NCBI GenBank assembly: GCA_012861695.1
Contig: JAAOOA010000060.1
Location: 8,334,454-8,398,453, forward strand
Direction of reading: 5' to 3'
DNA from: Trematomus loennbergii
Taxonomy: Eukaryota > Chordata > Actinopteri > Perciformes > Nototheniidae
Length of the DNA: 64,000 bases
The notes below the pieces were generated by a model. The model was not told the origin of the DNA, did not search any database, and saw nothing but the letters and a program-made list of their open reading frames with translations. The translations under genes and the position numbers were made by a program. Numbering within the stretch: position 1 is the first letter of the stretch; each line of letters opens with the position of its first letter. Of the stretch, positions 1 through 11,392 are shown one piece after another.

Positions 1-15
1 AAATCTAACCAGTAG

Positions 16-1533
16 TTAAGTGAATAGTTTGGCTGTTTTGAAGTGGCGTTGTAGGACATATTTATTCCGTAGTCATTGTATCACCTACAGTATATGGTGG
101 TCTTCTTGGAGAAGAAGACAAATAAGAAGAGATGGGGATTCCAAACTAACTCTTTGAAAAAAAACAAAGCCAATCGATAGCGCCAACAACTAACCAATGG
201 AGGCAGCGTCAGACCAGCAACTCCTGTGTTCTGCAAGGTGAATTGACTGGTTTTGTCAAAGGAATCTTTTAAGAGAGCATAAGTAAGGGACGCAGTTCTT
301 CATTCAAGTATGTTAAGAATGTCCTACAGCAAGATTAAGAGATGGAAATGTTCTGAATATTCCATACACTTAAACTGATGTTGAAAATGTTAAAGGGGAA
401 CTATCATGCAAAATGCACTTTTGTACGTCTTTTATACATGAATATGTGTCCCCGGTGTTCCAGGGAACTCACCAAGTGTCAGAAAACACAACCCTCTCTA
501 TTTTCCTCCATACCCAAATCTCTAAAAAGGGGCTGCAACGGATCTGATAAAAACTGATCCAGATTTGAACACTGTCCTGACGTCAGGACGGTGGCGCTAC
601 GGCTACTGGGCCAACTCTCCACCTATCAGGAGAATGTGGGGTTGGGCCACAGCCGGCCATTGCCGCTCGAAAGCGCTGGAGACGCTGTAGTACATATGCC
701 AGGCCTGTAAGTGGCGCTGTAGTCTGCCACAAAAGCAGCAAAGAAGACTTCCCGCCCATAGTTACCATGGTTACCCTTCTGTTTATTCTCCGCTGTGGCT
801 TTTTTTCTCCCTCCCTGAGGCAAGCGTTTGCTCCCGCTGCTTTAATTCAATGCAATCCCTCCCCGTCGAGGCAAGCACTGTAATTCTCTCCGGTTAGTCC
901 ACCAGCAGATGACAAACACCCACCTCTCCGCCTCTTCCAAGGAACGAGGGGACCGTGCGGCAGAGTTTCAGTTTCAGTTTCTTTCACCGCTCAAGATGTC
1001 CGTTAAAGTTTAAATCTTCCGGACAAAATTTGAAAAGTGCCGGTCAAAGGTCTTCTTTGTTATTTATTGAGCTTTAAAACAAATGAATAACGACTCTATA
1101 GGCCTATAATAATATAATAAAACACGGAGGACAGAGATCTTTTTTTCTCCCCTCTTGACTTGATCAGAGCACGGCTCCCCTCTCCTGCAGGGGGGCGTGG
1201 TCAGCTGCAGCTCACAGAATCAGCCCTGTAGAGAGCAAACAGCACATAGAGCGAAATGAGGCATGGCTAAAATGCATGATCTGTTTGGTATTTTGAAAAC
1301 AGAAACGTATAAATATACCTTATATAGGTATGGCCCTACAATATATCATTTAAATATAGCATGATAGGTCCACTTTAAGTTGGGCCTTTTTTTAGTGCTC
1401 AGCTTCTGTACCGTAACTCCGTTCTGCTTCTCTAATCAGGGGGAGTACCATCCGCCATTTACTGCAGGTAATACTGACTATGGATAAGTATCTCACACAA
1501 CCCCACTTAAAAACATCTGAACCATCCCTTTAA
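16..1533. mobile_element. TTAA-flanked non-autonomous DNA transposon (outer element of a nest)
   Basis: Both ends carry TTAA (16-19 and 1530-1533) followed by imperfect inverted ends of about 60 bp: left AATAGTTTGGCTGTTTTGAA, right (reverse complement) AAAGGGATGGTTCAGATG. The same end sequence bounds the compact element at 50034-50200, so this is one family. The interior is interrupted by a second TTAA element (390-1378). No transposase reading frame is visible. TTAA targets are typical of piggyBac and some Kolobok elements; the superfamily is inferred, not shown. Confidence 0.6.
390..1378. mobile_element. Nested TTAA-flanked non-autonomous DNA transposon
   Basis: It begins TTAAAGGGGAACTATCATGC at 390 and ends GCATGATAGGTCCACTTTAA at 1378, giving inverted ends of about 20 bp inside TTAA. 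It is 989 bp long, sits within the older element 16-1533, and has no long reading frame. Its ends resemble those of the repeats at 33143 and 38848 (TTAAAG.GG.CC..AT.ATG), suggesting a related family. Confidence 0.65.
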
Positions 1534-2269
1534 AATAATTTACAGGGTGAGCATCATATATGCTAACTGTGATGAAATGATTGGAGCAAAGAACCGGAAC
1601 ACAAGGAGCAAACATGGGAGAGCTTCAAACTGTTTTCAGACACTGAAGATTTATTGGAAGTTACGACAGGAGAATGGACATAGACATATGCTGAGTCCCT
1701 GTATCGACACAGCCTCTGCCCAACCAACTCTGATTTGTTCTTATTGACTCCTCAATAGTTAACCTATTATTCCAAACAGAATAATCGCCATTCCATGACC
1801 ATTTGAAGCAAGCTCTGTTAGCATGGACTGCTCTCTAACACTAACTTATGATGACATACTGGACCAAATGGTTTGGCTAATTTGCTGCTAATACACAATA
1901 TGTCTGCGCTTTGGATGAGCAACACTGTCATGAATATACTGTATATCATTTCATGGAAACCCTTTATGGAAACAAAGAATCAAATAACAAATTCAAACTC
2001 ACTTGAGCATTTTTATTTTGTGCTACTTTATACTTGTATTCCGTTACATATAGGAGGCAAATGTTGTACTTTTACTCGTCTACATTTATTTTTGTAGCTT
2101 TATTTTCTTGCTAATTAGCAGATTCAGGTTATTATTGCAAATATAAATCAATTAAATGATAAATGGTAAAATTGCCTTTACCAAGTTGAACACTGAAGTG
2201 ATTTACACAAAAATGTATCAATAATTATAATTTAGTGCTTCTACAGGTTTTAAGAGGAAATATTAGTAT

Positions 2270-2605
2270 GTTGTGCCTCTACTCTGACATGTTTAAATGC
2301 TTTAATGTTCGAAAAGGTCTTTATTTTTCTCATACTTCCTGTGCTGCGGCACCTCTTTTCACCCTCTGTCTGAAACCAGAGCCCAGACTGCTCTGATTGG
2401 TTAGCTGACTCTGTTGTGATTGGTCAACCGCTTAGAGATGTGACAGAAACATCCCGCCCCTTAGTCTATCGATTACAATATGTTGGAGCGAGAATTTTGG
2501 GATTGTAGCCTTCGCAGACCATTTACATGCACAAAAGCCTTTATAACACTACAGGAAAGGGAAAACCCCAAAAGCATAAAAGGGACATTTTAGGAATAAC
2601 TTCAG
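2270..2605. repeat. Dispersed repeat fragment shared with 33.1 kb and 38.6 kb
   Basis: Segments such as the CCAGAGCCCAGACTGCTCTG stretch and the adjoining CTGATTGGTTAGC stretch recur in reverse complement at about 38640-38750. The AACCCCAAAAGCATAA segment near 2567 recurs in reverse complement near 33160 (TTATGCTTTTGGGG). This looks like a degraded member of a TTAA-ended family. Confidence 0.55.
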
Positions 2606-2973
2606 TAGCCTGTATTGTCAGGTGGGTAATTTCAACATATTACATAGGAAAGTTGAAAATTTGACCGAGGGGAAAATCATTGCTGAGGTTTTTGAATAGT
2701 CTCCATATTGTGTAATGTTTAGATGATATTGAGCTAAGCAACATGGCGACATCCTGGTGACATTGATACACTGACCTTTCCGGGGGGGCTGTCTGGATGC
2801 CAGTGAGAGTGATGGTGGTTGGGGCTTCAGGGGTGATAAAATGTTGTGTATTTTTCAATTTGTGGAAAGCTCATTTTAGCTAGCTAGGCTGCAATCTCCA
2901 AGCTCAGAACTGGAAATGTGCACAAACATTTACTTTGCCAATGTATGCATGCAATATAGTAATCAGGGATGTA

Positions 2974-3075
2974 CATATTTAATAATAATAACAATAATAA
3001 TAGCTTGGATTTATATAGCGCTTTTCATGAGCCAAGGTCGCTATTTCATGAGACCCAAGGTCGCTATTTGCAGTT
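2974..3075 (-). mobile_element. LINE 3'-end fragment
   Basis: A (TAA)n-rich tract is followed by a TTTATATAGCGCTTTTCATGAG block with a short tandem copy of the ATTTCATGAGACCCAAGGTCGC segment. A near-identical TTTATATAGTGCTTCTCATGAG block starts the LINE fragment at 17060, whose coding remnant runs on the minus strand. I infer the same family and orientation here. Confidence 0.5.
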
Positions 3076-3172
3076 CTTCTTTCCTTCGACAGCTCCTAAA
3101 GTCATGAACTTTTACTAACCAAACATCAACAAAAAGAAGAATAAAATACAGTTTGTTTCCTGACATGCTCAC

Positions 3173-3293
3173 ACAGCTATTAGCCTTGCCACTGTGGTTC
3201 CACAACGGTCGAAGACATATCCAATGGGGAGGCGTGTTAATGTGTTGGCGATGGTAGCCACAGACATGACCCAAGAAAGGTGCTCATCCTGGC
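3173..3293 (-). CDS. slc43a3: slc43a3 second coding exon
   Basis: The acceptor TGCAGAG precedes GCCAGGATGAGC. It encodes QDEHLSWVMSV, the second membrane segment and the conserved FDR..TTVARLIA loop. The donor is either GTGTGA (exon end 3175) or, more consensus-like, GTGAGC (exon end 3173). Confidence 0.78.
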
Positions 3294-4313
3294 CTCTGCA
3301 ATCTGGAAGAAAGAAAGAAACATACAAGAATAATAGGCCACAATGGAAAGAGTTCAACATTTTTGTTCGATACTGTATGTCTGGTTAATCAGGTTCTACG
3401 TACTGTCACAGTTCGTAAATCTTACAACAAATTATTGTATTCCTGCGAATGTTCAGCAACACGAGCTAACAGTGCACCTGCCAGCTCTGCAGCTCAGAAT
3501 CTGGTTAGGCAACCAAACGACTTTAGGTTTTACTGTTAGGTTTCGTAAAAGATCATATTTGTAGTAAAATAAGTATGTTCTATAAAACAGTACGTTTGAA
3601 ATACACTACTGTAGTGTAGTTTTAGACAACAAAACGACTTAGTTCAGGTTCTAGGTTTAGGAAAAGATCGTATTTCCATTAAAATTTAATTAGTTAAGTT
3701 TAGACAACAAAACTAAAAACTACGTATAAAAAGACTTGTTAAGTACGGGAGTTATGTAACAAATACGTTAACCATATACTGTATCACTGTATACAGTAAC
3801 TCATTGTGTTCCTTGGTGAAACGTCTTTGTATTTTGACCCATCATGAACTCCTCTCTACATGGACTTTGTGGCTCTCTTTACAACTTTAATTGTCTTGGG
3901 TCACAATAACCTGGGTTACATAAGAAGTGCAATACTCGCTCCAATACAATTAATAACAGTGTGTGAACAGCCTGGTTGTAATTGTGCCCTTTTTAGGTCT
4001 AGAAACGTATGCCATTAAGTGTTGACATGTAGTGGAGAGGCAGAGTAGGACAATTAGGCACATGAACTGATAGAGCAGTTTTTTGTTTACCCACAATACA
4101 TGTATATTATGTTCATATACCTATAGACACATCTTGGTCCTCCGCTCTGGTGGCGTTGGTGCAGTATCCAGCAAAGTATCCATCAATCTTCAACACGAAC
4201 ACTAAAGAAGCCCAGCCAAAGGTAATCCCTGTGAAGAACAAACTCTCCAAGAGTCCAGACAGCACTGTCAAACAGTAGTGTAACTGGACTCGTCCTCCCT
4301 GGCATTCGAACAT
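3173..4313 (-). CDS. slc43a3: slc43a3-like solute carrier (5' part of the gene only)
   Basis: Two minus-strand exons give the N-terminus of an SLC43 major-facilitator transporter. The first has the start region, a first membrane segment (LSGLLESLFFTGITFGWASL) and a VFVLKIDGYF motif. The second has SWVMSVATIANTLTRLPIGY followed by VFDRCGTTVARLIA, the family's TM2 and the loop after it. SLC43A3 is known as a plasma-membrane equilibrative purine nucleobase transporter; SLC43A1 and A2 carry neutral amino acids. The match to A3 rests on remembered GWPSLVFVFK and FDRFKTTVARLIA motifs. Exons join in phase 1 (G|GC). The remaining roughly ten exons are not recognisable between 1 and 3170, so they probably lie past the left edge. 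Position near ctnnd1 fits vertebrate synteny. Family assignment is firm, paralogue fairly so. Confidence 0.8.
3684..3957 (+). repeat. Direct repeat, copy 1, downstream of slc43a3 exon 1
   Basis: About 275 bp beginning TTTAATTAGTTAAGTTTAGA matches 4885-5185 in the same orientation. The two are nearly identical over the block from GGGAGTTATGTAACAAATA to CAATACTCGCTCCAATA. Copies are 1.2 kb apart and enclose the first slc43a3 coding exon. Confidence 0.85.
4121..4313 (-). CDS. slc43a3: slc43a3 first coding exon
   Basis: Reading starts at the ATG complementary to 4311-4313 (MFECQGGRVQLHY...) and runs to 4121, followed by a donor GTATATG on the minus strand. An acceptor-like CGGCTCAG about 25 bp upstream on the minus strand (near 4338) suggests a preceding 5' UTR exon. 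The frame is also open upstream of this ATG, so a start further 5' is possible. Confidence 0.78.
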
Positions 4314-4884
4314 GCTGTCAAACACTGCTGCTTCTGTCTGAGCCGCGGAGTCAGCAGTTGAAGACGTCAACAGGGTTGTGAAACTGTCACAGTAACGTTA
4401 AAAAGGTCAGCGTGACACAGCTCAACTAATGCAGTTATCCTTGTATTTATTGTAGCAAGAATGTCTACTCCCACACACACACCCACACCCTAACAAAATG
4501 ATACAATTATTCATTGCCCATACCTCTGTCTCTGCACCTCAGCCTGAGAACATCTCCTTGCTTACTCTGAACACAAATTGGCTGCTCTCCTTTTAAAGCC
4601 TCAGTCAAGGCTTTGGGGTTGGGCTTGTTCAGATAAGGTTGGAATATCACTTGCTTAGTGTTGAAAGTAGAAAATTGCTTGGAAAAGACAGCCACTGCAA
4701 TAATTTTGGAAAAGATTGGTCGCTTATAATAAAGCAGTAACACTTTATCTCTGGAGAGATGTTTTAATAAGAAAAGTGCACAAACCTTTTAGCCAAAAGT
4801 CAAAACTGGGGGTCCCTGGTGATGAGGTGGAAAACGCTGGATGTGCTAAACTCATCTTTCGTTGGTGGCTCTGCATTACCACAG

Positions 4885-5185
4885 TATTTAATTAGTTAAG
4901 TTTAGACAACAAAACGAATTGGTTCATTTTTGGGAAAATATTGTATTTGGGTTAAAAAACTGGGTTAAGTACGGGAGTTATGTAACAAATAAGTTAACCA
5001 TATACTGTATCACTGTATAAAGTAACTCATTGTGTTCCTTGGTGAAACGTCTTTGTATTTTGACCCATCATGAACTCCTCCCTACATGGACTTTGTGGCT
5101 CTCTTTACAACTTTAATTGTCTTGGGTCATAATAACCTGGGTTACATAAGAGATAGAGTGCAATACTCGCTCCAATAAAATTAAC
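4885..5185 (+). repeat. Direct repeat, copy 2, upstream of slc43a3 exon 1
   Basis: Partner of 3684-3957. It differs by a few substitutions and small indels, such as an inserted AGATAG near 5152, and by a more diverged stretch near 4920-4965. The spacing suggests a local tandem duplication or two insertions of one repeat. Confidence 0.85.
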
Positions 5186-5799
5186 AAACCTATATACTTT
5201 CTGATGTGACCATGGTTTAGATTATTTTTGTTTTGTTCGCGCTTGTTATAAACCTTGTGTAAGCATTTCATTCATGCATTCTGAATTCAAATAAATGTGT
5301 TGTGTTTGCATTGTTGTATAATGCTACTGATTTTGGCAGTTTCTGTCCTCTTAGCTTGTCACTCTTTCCATTTAATTTTGTTTAGCAGGATATTTGTCAA
5401 TAATTCCCTTAATAATATCCATTACTGTCTACCTGAAGATTAGTTTTTTTGTTTGCCTTATATTTCTTCAAACTCTATGTACCAAATAGAAAAATGGCAG
5501 TTGTTTATTCCAATAGAGTCTTGTGTTTTGTTGTTCTATGCCACACTTTCTTCTAATTTCTGTGTTCATTTTTTTTTCTGTGCATGAGTACAGCACCCAG
5601 CTGACATCACTTCTAATCAGCTTCTATGTGGAAGCATTTATAATGACATCAAGTTGTTTAAGTGATACAATAACACTTCCTAAATTAATTAATATTATAT
5701 ATATCCCTTATATCCCTTCACAGAACTAAAGAATGCTTTTAAATAAGTTTAATGAGATGATGGAATCAAAGCTGAACTGTATAACAAAAAAGGCACACA

Positions 5800-7453
5800 T
5801 GCTGAAAACCCTGGAGCGAGTAGTCTACGCCCAGCTGCAGTCGTTCTTAACCACGCATGGAATCCACGAAAAGTTTCAGTCTGGCTTTAAACATGCACAG
5901 CACTGAAACAGCCCTTTTAAGAGTTTTTAATGATCTGCTCCTGGCCGCCAACTCAGGTAGCCCAGCTGTCTTGGTGCTGATAGATTTGACTGCTGCCTTT
6001 GACACTGTGGACCATAGCATCCTGTTATCACGGCTTGAACTGTCCGCAGGCATCACAGGCTCTGCCTAGCATGGTTCAGGTCCTACCTGACAGACCGTAG
6101 CTTCTCAGTGCAGCTAGGTACCTTCTCCTCTGCCAAAGCCCCTCTTACCTGTGGGGTTCCCCAAGGCTCGATTCTGGGCCCCATCCTTTTTCTACTGTAC
6201 ATACTGCCCCTAGGTTCAATTCTCACAAAACATAATATCCCCCAAAACTTCCTCACCCTCAACGAGAGCAAGACCGAGGTCATCTTTTTTGGACCCCAAC
6301 CTCCAGCCTCCCCGGTTGAATTGGTAATGTCCTGTCTTTTTGTGTCAATGACCGGTAATGCTGTTTGGGATTTGTTATGTGTGAATAGAGTGAATACCTT
6401 TTTATTTTGGGGAACTTGTTTGTTTGTAAACGGAGCGTTAGCAGGTTAGCTAAAATAGCACGAGCTAACTCAGCTAGCACTGGTGTATTCCGGTCGTTAG
6501 CTTGATGAATAACTTATCTATAGTGAGACTTCGGGAAAAGTTATACAGAACCATTACTTGCAGTTAAAATGTACATACTGCCCCTAGGTTCAATTCTCAC
6601 AAAACATAATATCCCCTTCCATTGTTACGCTGATGATGTACAGATTTATCTGCCTCTCAATCAAAATGCCAACTCACTACAGCTATTGATGGACTGCTTG
6701 ACAGAGATTAAATCCTGGCTAAGCCAAAACTTCCTCACCCTCAACGAGAGCAAGACCGAGGTCATCTTTTTTGGACCCCAACCTCCAGCCTCCCCGGTTG
6801 ATATTCTGGGCTCCCTCAATAAAAACATCCTCCCCTCTGCCATGAACCTTGGAGTGACCTTCAATAGCGCTTTTAAATTTGATAAGCAGGTCAGCACCGT
6901 AGTCAAGACCTGCTTTTTTTAAATACCACTGTTGGCTAAGACCAAGTCGTTTTTATATTTTAAAGACCTAGAAAGGGTTATTAACGCCTTTGTTACCTCG
7001 AGACTGGATTACTGCAATGCTCTGTATGTGGGTATGGACCAGGCCTCAATTAGACGCCTGCAGCTAGTGCAGAACGCAGCTGCACGTCTTCTTACTGGCC
7101 ATAAAAAGCGTGACCACATCACCCCAATTCTGGCCTCATTGCACTGGCTTCCAGTTCGGTTCAGAATAGATTTTAAACTCCTTTTATTTGTTTTCAAAGC
7201 CCTAAATGGGCTGGCTCCGGCTTTATATATAGCCGAACTCCTCCATCACTACACCCCAGCCAGAGCCTTAAGGTCGGCTGACCGGCTGCTGTTGATAGTA
7301 CCTAAGACCAGGCTTAAAACCCGAGGGCACCGAGCATTCGTAGCAGCGGGCCCCAGGCTCTGGAATACTTTGCCCCTCCATGTGAGGTCGGCCCAGACCC
7401 TAGGGGTTTTTAAATCGACACTTAAAACTAATTTCTTCTCTCTGGCCTTCTAG
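5800..7453 (+). pseudogene. L2 reverse-transcriptase ORF2 remnant
   Basis: The palm motifs are recognisable, including the FDTVDH strand and the catalytic YADD. The segment is split by frameshifts near 5885 and 6065, an internal rearrangement (6190-6570) and a stop near 6920 (after KTCFF). The longest clean piece is 6932-7453, covering the C-terminal part with LDYCNALYVG and RLWNTLPLHVR. The first copy of the segment after [10 protein letters not shown] lacks the YADD region; the second copy (from 6573) has it. Confidence 0.8.
6318..6569 (+). repeat. 252-bp copy of ctnnd1 5' DNA inside the L2 element
   Basis: The block from ATTGGTAATGTCCTG to TTGCAGTTAAAATG matches 11143-11392 in the same orientation with only a few differences. 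L2 sequence stops at CCCCGGTTGA on its left. L2 restarts at TACATACTGCCCC on its right, repeating sequence already present at 6196. Confidence 0.88.
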
Positions 7454-8628
7454 CCTTCTCTTATCAAGCTCCACTTTTGTGGAATTCGGCTTCCGGTTTG
7501 TGTTCGGGCGGCCGATAGCCTATCCGTTTTATTGGTACGCTTATGACCTTCCTTTTTGATAAAGCTTATAGCTGATATAATAATCTAATAAGACTGCATT
7601 GACGTAGATACGCTGTGCATCTTCACTATATTTGGGTCCTTGCTCTTTCACTTAAATCCTAAAACTTGGATCGTATATTGAAAACTAAGGTTATTACTAC
7701 TACTCATTCTTCTAAATCTTGTCTCTCTCTACTTCTCATACTCTCTACTCCTGTAATCGATTCTTTCTATCCTCTCTTTATCCAAAACCTTTTCCCTCTC
7801 TAACCTCTCGAGGTTTTATAAGAGGGAAACAGGTTTGCAGAGTGGCTTAGGCAGGCCGGGGAGTGTTACGATTCGTAGACACAGCGTACTCACCAATTTC
7901 CGATTAAGGCTCCAGTGGGGACCTTGTTCCCTGCGTGTGCCTCTCCACCTCTGTTTCTTACTCTCTTACTTGCTACCCTTTTCCCTAAACCTATCCTAAG
8001 GGAGTGCTTGTTCTTCCTTCTGTCTGTCTGTGTCTGTGTACTCTCATGTTCCGATTAACCCAGCCACATTTTTCTTCTTTTGTGTCTATATCGACGCCGG
8101 GATCCGGAGTCGAGGCTGATCCTCTTGCTGTGGTCCTGTGCCCTGGATCCTCTATCTGCAGTCCTGCCTGGCTCTCGTCATGCTGCTTCCCTGATGGCTC
8201 CCACAGGATTGTTGTTGACATCCTCGTGGATTCATCTTCTTATTATAGACACATGCATTTCCTAACATGCGGTCTACCTACGCTGTAAAACGTATTATCT
8301 CTTCGATTTACACACGGCATCTATTGCACGTCTGTCCGTCCTGGGAGAGGGATCCCTCCTCTGTTGCTTTCCCCGAGGTTTCTCCCATTTTTTCCCTTTA
8401 AACTGTGGGTTTTTCCCCGGAAGTTTTTCCTTGTACGATGTGAGGCTCTAAGGACAGAGGGTGTCGTTTTTTTTCTCATACTGATATTCTGATCAAACTG
8501 TGCTGTTTATTAGCTGTAAAATGTCTTTACTGTAGGGTATTTTTATTATTTGTACAGCACTTTGGCCCGACCAAAAATAGTTTATAAATGTGCTATATAA
8601 ATAAAACTTGATTTGATTTGATTTGATA

Positions 8629-10744
8629 TTATATACTCTTTATAATATCAATAATTCTCAGAGCATCAGGTCATGCTTTGGGCTGTTTGTTCTTATTGCG
8701 ACATCATTGTTTGTCATGGATGGAGGTGCAGAGGAACTCTGACCTGCATCTCTCTAGTTACACTGCATCTCTCTTGTAGTTATTCACTCTATGCTACTTA
8801 CTGGCTGTGTGTGGGACTGGAAATGTTAAAATGCTGTCTTGCCAAAACTTGTTTTTTGTATTTGTTTTGTCTGATTGGGTTGTTTCTATGGTGGCGGCCC
8901 AAAACATTTCCATTAGGATAAATGCGCTGAAGTGTTGAAATCAATGCAAATAAAAAACACAAATGTGCCAAAACACATGCAAATGAAAAAACATCTTCAA
9001 CAACTTGACAACACATGTGCAGCGTTTACTAAAATAACTGCAAAAAGCTCAAAATACAACGGAAACGGGGAAACTAAAAGTGATGAACACAGCGCTTGTT
9101 GACGTGTATAAAGTTGGCAAACTGTCATGGAAATGTACCTGCTATGTAAGTTCGGTTTTGCGCCAATGTAGCTGGTTTGTACCTTTTCGGCCACCAGTCT
9201 GCTGCTCAGTTACATAGATATTCTGTGCAGTGCAGTAGAGGCTGAAGAATTCAGTTACTTTACTTAAAGTTAAGCATTCTTTTAAAGAAGCAGCTCCATG
9301 CTAAATTATCTTTACAAACACATAGGTTTTTGTGGTCATATAGAATGTTCTATTAATATGTTATTATATTGTTGGTTATGGCTATTATTATAAATGTATT
9401 ATTATTAGCAATTACAAGCAACTTTTGTATTGAAGCTGGTTAAGGCGTATCTAAATTGTTATAGCCTAAACAGTTAATCCATCAGTCAATTAGTCAATCC
9501 CCCAAAAAACAAAATAATTATCCAATCAATTAGCAAACAGGTTGCTTAATTCATTTTGTGATTTTGCCTATTCAATATTCTTCTGGTGTTGGACTGTCGG
9601 TCAGAAACAAGCAATAAGAGGACATTACTGTCGGAAATTGGGAAGGGGTTTTCTTTTTAGCTTCTGGCCTTTTTTATACAAATGATTAAACAACAAATTG
9701 TTTAACTGGGAGATACACAGTCTTATTATTACAATCAATGTTTGCAGCAATACTCATTTTAACTTTTATATTTACTACTGGGTAGTTTAAGCTACAGTAC
9801 AATGTTTGCCCCTGACTGATTGATTGATTGATTGAAAAGTTTATTAACAGCTTGTATATTGGGTACAGTACAGTACAGCTCAAAACATACAATTGTTAAG
9901 GGGATGCAGACCAGAGAAAGACTTTCGTCTTGTTTACATCAGGGTCCCCCATTTCCAATTCATCATATCATTTAAGACATATAAGACATATTAGACATAC
10001 AGATGGCTTATTTACAATTTACATACAGGTGGTTTTTTACATACAGATGGCTTATTTACAATTTTCATTTTAGATTTCGTTCTAATACATCCTAACCGGA
10101 CATTTAAGACATAGCCTACCATGTCTACAGATATACAGTTAGTAACAGAGTCTAAAATGCGAGTATATACATAGATGGGGGGGACATGTTGTAGAGAAGA
10201 AGTATAGTAGTTAAAATGATACTGAAGTTAAGTGCAATACATAAAATGCCTATAGTCTGCAGCTAGGTAAATGTACCATAGTATAGTTACTGACCAGTGA
10301 CCACGTGCAATATCACAACAAACTTCTAAAACGGCTATTCTGCGCTGTAATAGCACAACCACGACCACATGAGGGCAATATCGGAACTCTTGAAGTGGCG
10401 TCTTTATTTTTAGAGAATGCTTCATTCAATATGCTAAATACAAATAATGTGGGGTGTTGTGGCTGGAAGCTGAGAAAAGGAGAAAATGCTGAATTATTAT
10501 GAAGGTGATGGGCTAGAAAAATACCATCGACTGTAAAAGGAATCTGAAAATAGTCGTTTTCTTCTTTATTTTAGATACGGTAAATGCAATTAGATTAACG
10601 ATTCATTTTACGTTTTAAATTGTATTTTATATTTGGTCTATTAAAGTCAAAAGCCATCCCAAATACTAGTTATTGTAAAGTTTTTTTGAAGTGATGTAGC
10701 CAACAAAAGCTCTCCTACGAATTAAGCGAGAGAATTATAGAAAG
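8629..10744. other. Non-coding, repeat-derived sequence
   Basis: No gene is supported. An (ATTG)n tract at about 9820-9835 leading into GAAAAGTTTATTAACAG looks like the 3' tail of a minus-strand LINE. Short tandem variants of ACATACAGATGGCTTATTTA lie at about 9998-10065. The rest is AT-rich and unassigned. Confidence 0.5.
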
Positions 10745-10749
10745 TAATT

Positions 10750-11146
10750 CCCCCCCCCCCCTTGTGCTTCCATTCTGCTCCATCTCCTCCATGCTCTTCC
10801 ATTCCCTGCTGCCGACCCCCACCTCTTCCCCCCAGCGGAGAGGAAGAGCAGAGACAAGTGAACAACAAGCCAAGGCAAGGAAGATAGGACATTACAGAGG
10901 TGGGTGTTTTCTCCTTCTTCTCTGAGAGTCTCTCGCCCCGCGGTGGACACTTTTCTGTGCAGTTGTTCGGTGTGTGCTTGACCACGCCGAGCTGTTTTTG
11001 TTGCCTCATCTCAACTCTTCTCCGGGCTGCGGCTCTAGCTTCTAGTGTCAGCGCAGCAGCAGCAGCAGCGGCTAGGCTAGGCCTGAATCCACCTCGCAAG
11101 TATTTATGGACTTTGAAAAACAAGCCTAACATTCTCCAGAATTGGT
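10750..11146 (+). promoter_or_regulatory. ctnnd1: Putative ctnnd1 promoter and first (non-coding) exon
   Basis: A GC- and CpG-richer block (10780-11105) stands out from AT-rich flanks. It contains a CAGCAGCAGCAGCAG run at about 11053 and ends near ATTG|GTAATG, a usable donor at 11147. It is the only such block between the L2 element and the first ctnnd1 coding exon, which needs an upstream 5' UTR exon because its acceptor lies only 7 bp before the ATG. Assignment is inferred; no transcript evidence is available here. Confidence 0.45.
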
Positions 11147-11392
11147 AATGGCCTGTCTTTTTTGTGTCAATGACCGGTACTGCTGTTTGGGATTTGTTAT
11201 GTGTGAATAGAGTGAATACCTTTTTATTTTGGGGAACTTGTTTGTTTGTAAACGGAGCGTTAGCAGGTTAGCTAAAATAGCACGAGCTAACTCAGCTAGC
11301 ACTGGTGTATTCCGGTCGTTAGCTTGATGAATAACTTATCTAGAGTGAGACTTCGGGAAAAGTTATACAGAACCATTACTTGCAGTTAAAAT
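11143..11392 (+). repeat. Partner of the 252-bp block inside the L2 LINE
   Basis: This sequence follows the putative first-exon donor directly and continues seamlessly into unique intron DNA (GGTTGATATCACGATGG), so this is the likelier source copy. See 6318-6569. Confidence 0.8.

Larger units (their letters stand above)
5785..8628 (+). mobile_element. L2-type LINE, 5'-truncated and rearranged
   Basis: Reverse-transcriptase blocks read on the plus strand: ERVVYAQLQSFL near 5812, LVLIDLTAAFDTVDHSILLS near 5970, [16 protein letters not shown] near 6150, YADDVQIYLPL near 6628, then the C-terminal QNAAARLL / HWLPVRFRIDFK region to 7453. The element ends with GTGCTATATAAATAAAACTT and a TTGATTTGATTTGAT tail at about 8600-8628, typical of fish L2 elements. 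Frames are broken several times, and a 252-bp foreign block interrupts it at 6318-6569. It is not intact and was probably 5'-truncated on insertion. Confidence 0.85.

Noticed and set aside
2640..2858. Minus-strand open frame as a further slc43a3 exon
   Set aside because: It shows no membrane segment or SLC43 motif and no fitting acceptor.
10722..11132. 136-codon minus-strand open frame in the GC-rich block
   Set aside because: It lies over the putative ctnnd1 first exon, is Ala/Arg/Gly-rich low complexity, matches no family and has no splice support.
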